Assembly (NCBI RefSeq): GCF_025140835.1
Contig: NZ_CP081153.1
Location: 1,054,001-1,118,000 of the forward strand
DNA length: 64,000 nt
Source: Aliiroseovarius sp. M344
GTDB taxonomy: Bacteria > Pseudomonadota > Alphaproteobacteria > Rhodobacterales > Rhodobacteraceae
Direction: 5' to 3'
Part shown: one piece after another, positions 1 through 8,174 of the stretch
Layout: the number at the start of each line of letters is the position of its first letter
Position numbering within the stretch: position 1 is the first letter of the stretch
Position numbers and translations under genes: made by a program
The notes under the pieces: model-generated
Seen by the model: only the letters and a program-made list of their open reading frames with translations
The model's database searches: none
What the model was told of the DNA's origin: nothing

Positions 1-516
1 GGCCGGGTCCATGGACCCTTTGGGGCGAAGCACGTTGACCAGCATATAATTCAAAAGGGACGCGGCGATGAAGTTGAACATGATCGTGGTGATTACGACA
101 TGGCTGCCGCGGCGGGCTTGCAGATAAGCCGGGATCATTGCCCAAGCGGCACCGAATACTGCCCCGCCGATCATCGCGAACAAAAGCGCGACAGACCAAT
201 GCGGAAAGGGGATATAAAGACAGACCAGCGCCACGCCCAAGCCGCCAATCATGGCCTGACCCTCGCCACCGATATTGAACATCGCGGCTTTGAAGGCGAT
301 TGACACAGCAAGCCCGGTAAAAATGAAATTGGTCGCGTAATAGAGCGTATAGCCCCATCCATATGTCGACCCGAGCGCGCCGTTGATCATCATCTGTAAC
401 GCCTTGATCGGGTTTTCCCCGATGGCAAGGATCACCAAGCCCGACAGCACGAAAGCGATCAGTAAGTTCAGCAGTGGGATCAGGGCGACATCGGCCCATT
501 TCGGCATCTTTTCCAT
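1..516 (-). CDS. BMP-type ABC transporter permease, first subunit (partial, C-terminus outside window)
   Basis: The N-terminal 172 residues of an inner-membrane permease of the nucleoside/BMP importer class (YufP/NupP-like). It begins at an ATG whose first base overlaps the TGA of the upstream ATPase gene, so the two are translationally coupled. Residues about 10-32 form a hydrophobic segment, followed by a permease-like stretch rich in small residues with an FNIGGEGQ motif typical of this family. The pairing with an RbsA-like double ATPase and a BMP binding protein supports the assignment. A second permease would be expected beyond the window edge. The substrate cannot be read here; purine nucleosides are the commonest for this class. 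Confidence 0.85.
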   Translation of the reverse strand, partial: MEKMPKWADVALIPLLNLLIAFVLSGLVILAIGENPIKALQMMINGALGSTYGWGYTLYYATNFIFTGLAVSIAFKAAMFNIGGEGQAMIGGLGVALVCLYIPFPHWSVALLFAMIGGAVFGAAWAMIPAYLQARRGSHVVITTIMFNFIAASLLNYMLVNVLRPKGSMDPA

Positions 517-2087
517 CAGGCTGCGTCTCCTTCACCGGAAACCCCGGCCATCAAAAGGCCAAGCTCTCTCTCGTCAGTCTGGTCGGGCAGGCGCTCACCC
601 ATGATATGACCGTCAAACATAACGGCGATCCGGTCACTGAGAGACAGGATTTCTTCCAGCTCAACCGAGATAAGCAGCACAGCCTTGCCCTGATCGCGCA
701 ACGCAATGATTTGCTTGTGGATGAATTCAATCGCGCCAATGTCGACGCCGCGTGTTGGCTGGCCCACCAGAAGCAGGTCGGGATTGCGCTCGATCTCGCG
801 GGCGACCACGATCTTTTGCTGGTTGCCGCCGGAAAAACTTTTGGCCTCCAGTTGCGGGTTGGGCGGACGGACATCGAAACGGTCCATCTTGTCCTGTGCG
901 ACTTCCAGCATCTTCGCGTTGTCCATCAGCAGTTTGTTCTTCTGATATTCAGGCGCGTGGTGGTAGCCGAACACAATGTTTTGCCAGGCGGGGAAGTCCA
1001 TGATCAGACCATGCTCCTGCCGGTCCTCTGGCACATGCGCAATGCCTCGTGCGCGCCGTGACCGTCCGTCGGACAGCTTGCCGGTCAGGTCGATCGGATC
1101 ACCGTTGATGCGAATTTCACCGGTGGCCGTCGCATAGCCGCCCAACACTTCCAGAAGCTGGGATTGACCGTTTCCAGACACACCAGCAATCCCGAGGATT
1201 TCGCCCGCGCGCACATTCAGCGAGATACCTTTCAACCGTTCGACGCCGTGGTCGTCGGTCATGCGCAGGTTTTCCACTTCCAGCACTTTTTCGCCGGGGT
1301 TGGCAGGCACTTTGTCGACCCGCAAAAGCACTTTGCGGCCAACCATCAGCTCGGCCAAATGCTCGGGGTTGGTATCCTTGGTCTTGACCGTTGCGGTCAT
1401 TTCACCGCGTCGCATTACCGATACGGTGTCCGTGATTTCCATGATCTCGCGCAGCTTGTGGGTGATCAAGATGATCGTTTTACCTTGGTCGCGCAGACCA
1501 TTCAGGATGCGGAACAAGTGGTCCGCTTCGGCGGGGGTCAGCACCCCGGTTGGCTCGTCCAAAATCAGGATGTCGGCTTCGCGGTAAAGCGCTTTTAGGA
1601 TCTCGACACGTTGTTGCACACCTACGCCAAGATCTTCGATCAATGCGTCGGGGTCGACGTGGAGTTCATATTCTTCCGCAAGTGATTTCAGTGACTTGCG
1701 TGCCTTGGCCAACGAAGGCTGTAGCATTGCGCCGTCTTCGACCCCCAAGATCACATTTTCAAGAACCGAGAAATTTTCGACCAGTTTAAAGTGCTGGAAC
1801 ACCATCCCGATACCGGCAGCAATCGCAGCCTGACTGTCGGGGATCTGGGTCTCGTTGCCGTGGATAAAAACCTGCCCGGCATCGGCTTTGTAAAAGCCAT
1901 AGAGGATGGACATCAACGTCGATTTTCCCGCGCCGTTTTCGCCGATGATCCCGTGGATCGTCCCCGGCTGCACAGAAATCGAAATGTCCTTGTTCGCTTG
2001 CACGGCCCCGAAGGCCTTCGATATGCCGCGAAGCTCGATGGCGGGAGCAACAGTCGCCTGTTGCCCCCCAGTTTTCAGGGTTGCCAT
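516..2087 (-). CDS. BMP-type ABC transporter ATP-binding protein (double ATPase domain)
   Basis: A 523-residue cytoplasmic ATPase with two ABC domains fused. The first has Walker A GENGAGKS near residue 50 and Walker B LILDEPTG. The second is degenerate: its P-loop reads SGNGQS and its Walker B LLLVGQPTRG lacks the catalytic acid, as is usual for RbsA/YufO proteins where only one site hydrolyses ATP efficiently. The start MATLKTGG at 2087 is preferred because the frame upstream runs into the binding-protein gene, whose stop is 7 bp away. It energises the permease encoded next to it. Confidence 0.9.
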   Translation of the reverse strand: MATLKTGGQQATVAPAIELRGISKAFGAVQANKDISISVQPGTIHGIIGENGAGKSTLMSILYGFYKADAGQVFIHGNETQIPDSQAAIAAGIGMVFQHFKLVENFSVLENVILGVEDGAMLQPSLAKARKSLKSLAEEYELHVDPDALIEDLGVGVQQRVEILKALYREADILILDEPTGVLTPAEADHLFRILNGLRDQGKTIILITHKLREIMEITDTVSVMRRGEMTATVKTKDTNPEHLAELMVGRKVLLRVDKVPANPGEKVLEVENLRMTDDHGVERLKGISLNVRAGEILGIAGVSGNGQSQLLEVLGGYATATGEIRINGDPIDLTGKLSDGRSRRARGIAHVPEDRQEHGLIMDFPAWQNIVFGYHHAPEYQKNKLLMDNAKMLEVAQDKMDRFDVRPPNPQLEAKSFSGGNQQKIVVAREIERNPDLLLVGQPTRGVDIGAIEFIHKQIIALRDQGKAVLLISVELEEILSLSDRIAVMFDGHIMGERLPDQTDERELGLLMAGVSGEGDAA

Positions 2088-2094
2088 TGCTGGA

Positions 2095-3090
2095 TCAGAA
2101 GTCCAGAGCGGGGCAGCTGTCGTCCGACGTGTAGTCGTGAACAGCAATTTCACCCGAGATGATCTTGGCCGCCGCTTCGTCAACTGACGCTTTCATCTCA
2201 TCCGAAACCAACTCGGCGTTGTTTTCGTCAAGTGCATAGCCAACACCTTCTGCGCCAAGGTTCATGACCTGGACACCGGGTTTAAGATCTGTTCCCGCCT
2301 TCATTGCCTCATAAACCGCGACATCAACGCGCTTCAGCATCGAGGTCAGAACTTTGCCCGGATGCAGGTGGTTCTGGTTTGAATCCACACCGATCGACAA
2401 TACACCTTCGTCAGCCGCTGTTTGCAGAACGCCCAGACCGGTACCACCGGCAGCGGCATAAATCACGTCCGCACCTTGGCTGATTTGTGCTTTCGTCAAC
2501 TCACCACCCTTAACCGGGTCGTTCCAAGCAGTCGGCGTGGTTCCGGTCATGTTCGAGATGACCTTCGCGTCCGGGTTCACCGCTTTGACACCTTCGGCAT
2601 AACCACAGGCAAACTTGCGGATCAGCGGGATGTCCATGCCACCGATGAAGCCGACAGTGCCCGACTTGGAGGCTTGTGCGGCCATCATACCGACCAGATA
2701 CGAGCCTTCATGCTCGGAAAACGCGACGTTCAGAACGTTTGGCGCATCCGACCAGCCGTCAATGGTGACGAAGGTCGTTTCCGGGAAATCCGGCGCAACT
2801 TCGGACAGCGGGGCAGACATCGCAAAACCCATGGTGATCACCGGGTTCGCGCCCGTTTCAGCAAAACGGCGCAAGGCCTGTTCACGCTGAGCTTCGGACT
2901 GAAGCTCGATTTCAAGATAGCTGCCGCCTGTTTCGTCGGCCCATTTCTGCGCGCCGTTAAAACCGGCTTCGTTGAACGACTTGTCAAACTTGCCGCCAAG
3001 GTCGAAAATAATTGCGGGATCGGCCATTGCCGCACCAGCGGTCAGGGCCATCGACGCCGCAGCGCCTAGAAATGTCTTCATCAGGGTCAT
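2095..3090 (-). CDS. BMP family ABC transporter substrate-binding protein
   Basis: A 331-residue periplasmic binding protein with a clear Sec signal peptide (positive start, hydrophobic core, cleavage near AMA-DP at about residue 23). The mature part carries the BMP/Med-family pattern: FDLGGKFDKSFNEAGFNG near the start, then VGFIGGMDIPLIRKFACGY and IGVDSNQN. These residues form the ligand cleft in PnrA-type nucleoside receptors. It is the first gene of the minus-strand importer operon. No cysteine lipobox is visible, so it is probably a soluble periplasmic protein. Nucleoside or purine ligand is inferred from the family. Confidence 0.92.
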   Translation of the reverse strand: MTLMKTFLGAAASMALTAGAAMADPAIIFDLGGKFDKSFNEAGFNGAQKWADETGGSYLEIELQSEAQREQALRRFAETGANPVITMGFAMSAPLSEVAPDFPETTFVTIDGWSDAPNVLNVAFSEHEGSYLVGMMAAQASKSGTVGFIGGMDIPLIRKFACGYAEGVKAVNPDAKVISNMTGTTPTAWNDPVKGGELTKAQISQGADVIYAAAGGTGLGVLQTAADEGVLSIGVDSNQNHLHPGKVLTSMLKRVDVAVYEAMKAGTDLKPGVQVMNLGAEGVGYALDENNAELVSDEMKASVDEAAAKIISGEIAVHDYTSDDSCPALDF

Positions 3091-3248
3091 GTTGATACTC
3101 CCGGTTGTTGTTGTTGGGGGGTGAGCGGACGGAATGTCAGCCGATTCCCAAAGTCTGCGAGCAGATCGCTGAGTAGGATCATCCGGGATTTTGGGCGGAG
3201 GGCAAGGGTGCGGTCAACATTAAGTTTCACTGACCAGTCTGAAAACGC

Positions 3249-3692
3249 CTATTTTTCAGAAGGTTCACCCAAGGGAAGGCGTTTAGAAAGCGCGATAGCA
3301 TCGACGTCGCCACCCGCTTTACGTGCATAATAGCCTTGCCGGCGACCAGATTCGGCCCAACCGGCTGACAAATACAGCGCTCGGGCTGCTTCATTGTCTT
3401 CTGCAACCTCAAGAAAGGCGTGTTTGGCGCCTCGCGATCGGGCTTCCTGCTCAAATTGTAGCAACAGTTTGCGTCCGAAACCTTTGCCCTGTTGTTCGGG
3501 GTGGACCGCAATGGTCAGAAGTTCGACCTCATCCACAATCACGCGCCCCATCGCGAAGCCATAATCTGCGCTGACAACGAAAATATGGGGCGATTGCAGC
3601 AGTGCCTGCATTTCATCAACGCTCCAGGCGCGCGTGGTTTGGAAAGCCACGGCGTGCAGGTCTGCGATCGTTTTAGCTGTCTTGTCGGTCAT
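3249..3692 (-). CDS. GNAT-family N-acetyltransferase, RimI-like
   Basis: A 147-residue acetyltransferase. The acetyl-CoA binding motif A is visible as VHPEQQGKGFGRKLL (Q/R-x-x-G-x-G/A type), followed by the RimI-like stretch FLEVAEDNEAARALYLSAGW. It lies 10 bp after tsaB and is last in the NifU-like - tsaB - rimI run, a common alphaproteobacterial pairing in which RimI acetylates the N-terminus of ribosomal protein S18 or other proteins. The start MTDKTAKT at 3692 was chosen because upstream in-frame sequence lies inside tsaB and is not conserved-looking. Specific substrate is inferred only. Confidence 0.85.
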   Translation of the reverse strand: MTDKTAKTIADLHAVAFQTTRAWSVDEMQALLQSPHIFVVSADYGFAMGRVIVDEVELLTIAVHPEQQGKGFGRKLLLQFEQEARSRGAKHAFLEVAEDNEAARALYLSAGWAESGRRQGYYARKAGGDVDAIALSKRLPLGEPSEK

Positions 3693-3702
3693 AAAAAAGC
3701 GG

Positions 3703-4320
3703 TTAGGGAAGGATAAGCGGTGCCGGGTCGCGCGGTGGGGCGGCGTCGGCTGTGCGAATATAAAGCGGAGCAGGGCGGGTGATCGGTGTCGTCCCAGCCC
3801 GCGCAAGACGGAGGGCGGCAATGCGCGCGATTGCCGGGGCCGGATCGCCTAACGCATCGGGGCCGATCCGCGCACCTTCAAGTCCCGCAACTTCGCGCGC
3901 GGACAGGAGGCAGGGCATTTCATCATCCCAGTCTGGGCGCAGGTATTGGGCAAAGACATGATCGCGGCGCGCATCAAGAAGCGACCAGATCGGACGGCTG
4001 GCGTCAATTGCCTGTGCTTCAAGCGATGATACGCCAATGGCGGGGATGCCCAAAGACAGGGCCAAACCGCGCGCCGCTGCGACCGAGATGCGAATGCCGG
4101 TGAAATTGCCCGGACCTATACCGACGCCGATAGCGGCCAGATCTTTCCAGGTGAGGGCTGCTTCAGACAGCACCTCTTCCAGCAATGGCATCAAACGTTC
4201 GGCTTGCCCCTTGCTCATCTCTTCATAGCGGCTGGCAATAATTTGGTTGCCCGACAGCAAAGCGGCCGCGCAATGCGCGGCCGATGTGTCAAACGCCAAG
4301 ATCAATGGATCACGCGGCAA
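3703..4320 (-). CDS. tsaB: tRNA threonylcarbamoyladenosine biosynthesis protein TsaB
   Basis: A 205-residue member of the ASKHA-fold TsaB family, needed with TsaC, TsaD and TsaE to make the t6A37 modification of ANN-decoding tRNAs. The N-terminal ILAFDTSAAHCAAALL strand-loop and the later GVGIGPGNFTGIRISVAAARGLAL motif are diagnostic. TsaB is a scaffold that stabilises TsaD and lacks its metal site. The start overlaps the 3' end of the NifU-like gene by 11 bp, indicating one transcript. Length is usual for the family. Confidence 0.92.
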   Translation of the reverse strand: MPRDPLILAFDTSAAHCAAALLSGNQIIASRYEEMSKGQAERLMPLLEEVLSEAALTWKDLAAIGVGIGPGNFTGIRISVAAARGLALSLGIPAIGVSSLEAQAIDASRPIWSLLDARRDHVFAQYLRPDWDDEMPCLLSAREVAGLEGARIGPDALGDPAPAIARIAALRLARAGTTPITRPAPLYIRTADAAPPRDPAPLILP

Positions 4321-4873
4321 CGGGCCGTACCTCGGTCACCTCAGGGATATAGTGCTTCAGCAAGTTCTCGATCCCCATCTTCAACGTCAGCGTCGATGAG
4401 GGGCACCCAGCACACGCGCCTTGCATGTGCAGGTAAACGATGCCGCGGTCGAAGCCGTGGAAGGTTATGTCGCCGCCATCTTGCGCCACGGCAGGGCGCA
4501 CACGAGTATCCAGAAGCTCTTTGATTTGCTCAACGATCTCGCCGTCTTCGCCATGGTGTTCCGCGTGACCCGCAGGGGCCGTCGCTTCACCTGCCATGAC
4601 CGGTTGGCCAGATTGGAAATGTTCCATAATCGCGCCAAGGATCGCGGGTTTGATATGGTCCCATTCAGTGTCGTCACCTTTGGTCACCGTTACGAAATCC
4701 GCGCCAAAGAAAACACCGGTCACACCCTGCACTTTGAAAATCCGCTCGGCCAATGGCGAACTGCCAGAGGTTTCGGCAGTCGGGAAATCAGCCGTTCCTG
4801 TGCCCAAAACGGCCTGACCGGGCAGAAATTTCAGCGTCGCGGGGTTCGGTGTGGATTCGGTTTGGATGAACAT
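4310..4873 (-). CDS. NifU family (Nfu-type) iron-sulfur cluster carrier
   Basis: A 187-residue protein with the Nfu N-terminal domain (residues 1-90, starting MFIQTESTPNPATLKFLPG) and a C-terminal NifU domain (about 105-180) whose CAGCPSSTLTLK motif gives the two cluster-ligating cysteines. This arrangement matches Nfu1-like carriers that receive a [4Fe-4S] cluster and pass it to target enzymes. A ribosome-binding AGGTG lies shortly upstream of the start. It heads the tsaB - rimI run and follows a universal stress protein gene with a 67-bp gap. Confidence 0.93.
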   Translation of the reverse strand: MFIQTESTPNPATLKFLPGQAVLGTGTADFPTAETSGSSPLAERIFKVQGVTGVFFGADFVTVTKGDDTEWDHIKPAILGAIMEHFQSGQPVMAGEATAPAGHAEHHGEDGEIVEQIKELLDTRVRPAVAQDGGDITFHGFDRGIVYLHMQGACAGCPSSTLTLKMGIENLLKHYIPEVTEVRPVAA

Positions 4874-4940
4874 GTTGGCGCACCTTTTTTGTCAGGATTG
4901 ATATGGGCCTCGAATAGGCCGAAGTCAAGGTGGCTTGGGC

Positions 4941-5396
4941 TTACGTAATCTCTTCCAGCCGATCCTTGGACATTTCACCTGGCACGATGGTCATGGGCAC
5001 CGGCAACGTGGCCGAGGCCCGCATGAGTTGGCTGATAATTGGACCCGGGCCGTTTTTTTCTGCGCCCGCCCCAAGTACCAGCACGCCGATGTCAGTGTTC
5101 TCGTTGATCTGGGCCATAATCTCGGCCACCGCCTCGCCCTCGCGGATCACCAGTTCGGGATCGACGCCTTGCCGGTCGCGCATCCACTTGGCAAAAACTT
5201 CGAAATGTACGGTGATACGTTCGCGCGCTTCTTCACGCATGATGTTGCCAACACCGATCCAGTGGTTGAATTCATCGGGGGCGATGATCGAAAGCACCTG
5301 CACACCGCCGCCGGTCTTCGCCGCACGCATGGCAGCAAAACGCATCGCGTTAAGACACTCGCGACTGTCATCAAGGATCACAAGGAACTTGCGCAT
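4941..5396 (-). CDS. Universal stress protein (UspA family)
   Basis: A 151-residue single-domain Usp protein. It opens with the beta-strand and acidic loop KFLVILDDSRECLNAMRFAA, then VQVLSIIAPDE, and ends with the family's last strands around ADIGVLVLGAG. The nucleotide-binding loop is not a clean G-x2-G-x9-G-S/T, so ATP binding is uncertain. A GGAGG ribosome-binding site precedes the start. The upstream spacer holds a run of nine G residues. Confidence 0.85.
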   Translation of the reverse strand: MRKFLVILDDSRECLNAMRFAAMRAAKTGGGVQVLSIIAPDEFNHWIGVGNIMREEARERITVHFEVFAKWMRDRQGVDPELVIREGEAVAEIMAQINENTDIGVLVLGAGAEKNGPGPIISQLMRASATLPVPMTIVPGEMSKDRLEEIT

Positions 5397-5430
5397 ATTG
5401 GCCCTCCAAAATCAAGGTCAGTGTGCCTCA

Positions 5431-5439
5431 GGGGGGGGG
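5431..5439. repeat. Homopolymer run of nine G
   Basis: A G9 tract in the 58-bp spacer between the AbrB-type membrane protein and the universal stress gene. It is about 35 bp upstream of the latter's start, so length changes could alter promoter spacing. It may also be a sequencing-length artefact. Confidence 0.6.
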
Positions 5440-5454
5440 TGCTGTCCATGGTTT

Positions 5455-6489
5455 TCAGCGCGGCGTCTGGCGGGCGATACGGGTGGCATAGCCGGTGATG
5501 AGAATGGCCAAAAGCACCAACCGGCCCACATGGGCAGCGGCGACAAAGCTGGGATCCGCGCCCATGGCCACGCCGACGATGATCATGGTTTCCAGCCCAC
5601 CGGGTGCAAACCCCACCAGCAAATCCAGCACAGGAAGACCAGACAGATAGGCTGCCGGAATGGCAACAGCGGCGGCCATCAGACCCGTCAACGCAACAAC
5701 AATCCCTGCCGCCGCCACGTTGTGCTTCAGATCGCGCCACGTGACGCCGGAAAAGCGAGTGCCAATCAGACACCCCATCATGATCAGCACAACTTGGCTG
5801 ACCCAAGGGGGAAGATTACCATCAACCGCTCCGGTCAAATGAAAAGCTGCGGCCGCGATCATGGCCGCCAGCAAAACCGGTGCAGGCAGGCGCAGGCGGA
5901 TCAACACAGGCGTAAGAGCCAATGCGGCGGCCAATTCGGCGCCGATCATCAGCAAAGGGGCCGTGGCACGTCCCATTGGCAACCCGGGTCCAAGCTCGAT
6001 CCCCGAAAGGCGGGCCGCCAAGGGGACAAAAAGGCTGAGTGCCAGAACACGAAAAGAGGCAAGGATCGCGGGGCGGGCGACGGGAATGCGCAAGCTGTCA
6101 GACAGCGATACGACAAGGCTCAGATGGCCGGGGGCTGCGGACAAAAAGGCCTCGTCCCGGCCAAAACCCATTGTGCGTGTCAGCACCCAGCGTCCGACAA
6201 ATGGTGTGGCAACGGTCAGCGCCGCCAGCAGGGAAAAGGCGATGGGCCAGCGCAGTACGGCCTCGATGCTGGTTGGGGTGACCATTGATCCCACCGTCAA
6301 CCCGACCAACACAAAAATGACATTGCGCAACGGCGGGGCGATGTCGGTCTGCATACCACGCAGGCTGGCGATGGCGACAACCAACGCTGGCCCGACCAGC
6401 AATCCCATTGGCATGTTGATGGCCCATGCAATCGCCGCACCGACAGAACCGACACAAAGGGTCAGAACCGTGCGGCAGGGTTCAGACAT
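5455..6489 (-). CDS. AbrB-type (AmoA-like duplication) integral membrane protein
   Basis: A 344-residue polytopic protein of the AbrB family (the 'putative ammonia monooxygenase'/TIGR03082 type), built from two similar halves with about ten hydrophobic segments. Characteristic stretches are GLLVGPALVVAI, VLVGLTVGSM, PGHLSLVVSLSD and the C-terminal FAPGGLETMIIVG. Despite old database names it has no monooxygenase features; the family role is unknown, perhaps transport. The start at 6489 overlaps the stop of the aminotransferase gene by 8 bp, so the pair is coupled. Confidence 0.85.
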   Translation of the reverse strand: MSEPCRTVLTLCVGSVGAAIAWAINMPMGLLVGPALVVAIASLRGMQTDIAPPLRNVIFVLVGLTVGSMVTPTSIEAVLRWPIAFSLLAALTVATPFVGRWVLTRTMGFGRDEAFLSAAPGHLSLVVSLSDSLRIPVARPAILASFRVLALSLFVPLAARLSGIELGPGLPMGRATAPLLMIGAELAAALALTPVLIRLRLPAPVLLAAMIAAAAFHLTGAVDGNLPPWVSQVVLIMMGCLIGTRFSGVTWRDLKHNVAAAGIVVALTGLMAAAVAIPAAYLSGLPVLDLLVGFAPGGLETMIIVGVAMGADPSFVAAAHVGRLVLLAILITGYATRIARQTPR

Positions 6490-7345
6490 CGGAATGAGCC
6501 CAGTCCCAATACAGGTCACGGACCCGGCGTGTCATTGGGCCAGAGTTATACATAGTGCCGTCAAATTCACTGACCGGCGTGACTTTCATCATGTTGCCGG
6601 ACATGAACACCTCGTCCGCCTTGCGGAAATCGGCGAAGGTCAGAACGGTTTCATGCACTTTGATACCATCAGCGGTCATGTTGGCGATGTGGCGCGCGCG
6701 GGTGATGCCGGCCAGAAAACAGCCGTTCGGGATCGGGGTGAACACCTCGCCGTCGCGGACCATGAAGATATTGGCCGAAGCAGTTTCAGCCACATTGCCA
6801 AGCGCATCAGCGACAAGCGCATTGCCATAACCCTTGGCACGTGCTTCGGACAACATGCGGGCATTGTTGGGGTAGAGGCAACCGGCTTTGGCGTCGACCA
6901 CGGCATCTTCGATAACAGGGCGTCGAAAGCGCGTCGTTGTCAGCGTGGTCGCAGCGGTTTGAGGCGCCATCGGAATTTCCTCAAGCGACACGCAAAACCC
7001 AGTAGCACCTTCTTTTGGCACGATCCCCAGATCGCCGCCTTCCAGGGCCCAATACATCGGGCGGATGTAAACCGCGGCATCTTGCGGATAGGCGGCAAGA
7101 CCCTCTTTCACAATCTCGACCATGGCAGCGGTTTCAACTGTTGGCGAGATCATCAGTGCTTTCGCAGACCGGTTTACCCGCGCGCAATGGGGTTCAAGAT
7201 CCGGGTGGATGCCTTCGAAATATCGCGCGCCGTCAAAGACAGTGGTTCCCAACCACGCGCCATGGTCGGCGGCGTTCATCACGGGAAGGTCGCCGTCGTG
7301 CCATGTGCCATTGAAATAGGTGCGGATATTGGTGCCGGTTGCCAT
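6482..7345 (-). CDS. Class IV aminotransferase, branched-chain amino acid type
   Basis: A 287-residue PLP enzyme of fold type IV. Recognisable elements are GTTVFDGARYFEG near residue 30, YIRPMYWALEG, KAGCLYPNNARMLSEARAKGYGNAL with the Schiff-base lysine, and GNVAETASANIFMVRDGEVFTP. It would transfer the amino group between branched-chain amino acids and 2-oxoglutarate, although related D-amino-acid and R-selective transaminases look alike. The start at 7345 was chosen for the AGGGAGG ribosome-binding site 7 bp upstream; open sequence further upstream is not family-like. Confidence 0.85.
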   Translation of the reverse strand: MATGTNIRTYFNGTWHDGDLPVMNAADHGAWLGTTVFDGARYFEGIHPDLEPHCARVNRSAKALMISPTVETAAMVEIVKEGLAAYPQDAAVYIRPMYWALEGGDLGIVPKEGATGFCVSLEEIPMAPQTAATTLTTTRFRRPVIEDAVVDAKAGCLYPNNARMLSEARAKGYGNALVADALGNVAETASANIFMVRDGEVFTPIPNGCFLAGITRARHIANMTADGIKVHETVLTFADFRKADEVFMSGNMMKVTPVSEFDGTMYNSGPMTRRVRDLYWDWAHSDV

Positions 7346-7609
7346 CGGGGCCTCCCTGAAAGTCGAGCAAACAGTATCAGGCATAAGACCGGTGTCCAGA
7401 CCTGTCGCTTTGCGACCGGGCCGAAAGAACGCCCCCGGCAGATGGGGATCACTGCCGAGGGCGTGCGTATGCAATTGGTTGAGACGGGTACACGCAATGT
7501 GCGATCTGGTTTTCCGGGCGGGTGGCCGGATAAACCGGGAATCGATCACAGGGTAGACTGTGCCGTGGGATCGAAACCGTTTTGTGACAGCGCTGTCCGG
7601 CGCGCGGGT

Positions 7610-8047
7610 TCAACGGATTCCGATATCCGCCAGTGCGGCTGCCAACGCGTTCGGCAAGGGCGTGTCGTCGCTATGGGCATTGTCAGTCAAAAGGTCACGC
7701 GGGGCATCGGCGGGCGGCAGGTATCGCCACCCTTGAAAAGCCCGGCGCGGCTGGCTTTCGGTGCGAACGATGTCCGGGTGCAGCACGATGCCACAGCGAC
7801 GTATACCGTCGTCGCCGATCACCTCTTCCAGACGAATGATGCGTTGGCGGGCAAGAACAAATCCCTTGAAAACCCAATAGAGAGACCCGCCCGACAGAAG
7901 CTCGGCCTCGCGCTTCGGCCACATGCGTGTGACATGGCGAGGATTGGCCTGTCCGCTTTGCGCCCGGCGCGTTGCCTGCCACGTTTCAAGGTCCTCGACT
8001 CGCTCAGCCCCGACGCATAATTTTACCAGATTTATGAAGTCGGGCAC
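7610..8047 (-). CDS. DUF1489 family protein
   Basis: A 145-residue conserved alphaproteobacterial protein of unknown function. The family signature INLVKLCVGAERVEDLETWQ lies at residues 4-23, with HVTRMWPKREAELLSGGSLYWVFKG following. Length is normal for DUF1489. I place the start at GTG 8047, giving the N-terminus VPDFINLVKL, because GGGGTGA sits just upstream; no ATG is available near the family's usual start. It is divergent from nrdJ with a 127-bp spacer. Confidence 0.85.
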   Translation of the reverse strand: MPDFINLVKLCVGAERVEDLETWQATRRAQSGQANPRHVTRMWPKREAELLSGGSLYWVFKGFVLARQRIIRLEEVIGDDGIRRCGIVLHPDIVRTESQPRRAFQGWRYLPPADAPRDLLTDNAHSDDTPLPNALAAALADIGIR

Positions 8048-8057
8048 TTGGTCACCC

Positions 8058-8071
8058 CAGATATAGTGTGA
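8058..8071. promoter_or_regulatory. Possible NrdR-type half-palindrome upstream of nrdJ
   Basis: The spacer between DUF1489 and nrdJ contains AGATATAGTGTG, whose TATAGTGTG half matches the NrdR box used to repress ribonucleotide reductase genes. The other half is imperfect and I find no second box at the usual helical spacing, so this is tentative. Confidence 0.3.
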
Positions 8072-8174
8072 TTGAGAGATTACTTTAGTTAATTTCTGGC
8101 AGGTTGGCAATTGACCTGACCCCATCGGCGGCCCTATTCTGGAACACCTTCCAACACGCATAGGAATCGTCTGC

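Noticed and set aside
5378..5806. Minus-strand 142-codon frame overlapping the AbrB-type gene
   Set aside because: Out of frame with the supported membrane protein, rich in Cys/Arg/Gly and without a credible start.
4930..8020. Long open frames on the plus strand across the universal stress, AbrB-type, aminotransferase and DUF1489 genes
   Set aside because: They are antisense to well-supported minus-strand genes, have Arg/Pro/Gly-rich compositions typical of shadow frames and no family-like motifs.
8048..8174. Cobalamin riboswitch upstream of the B12-dependent nrdJ
   Set aside because: The 127-bp spacer is too short and lacks a B12-box-like core; the enzyme uses B12 but nothing shows RNA-level control here.
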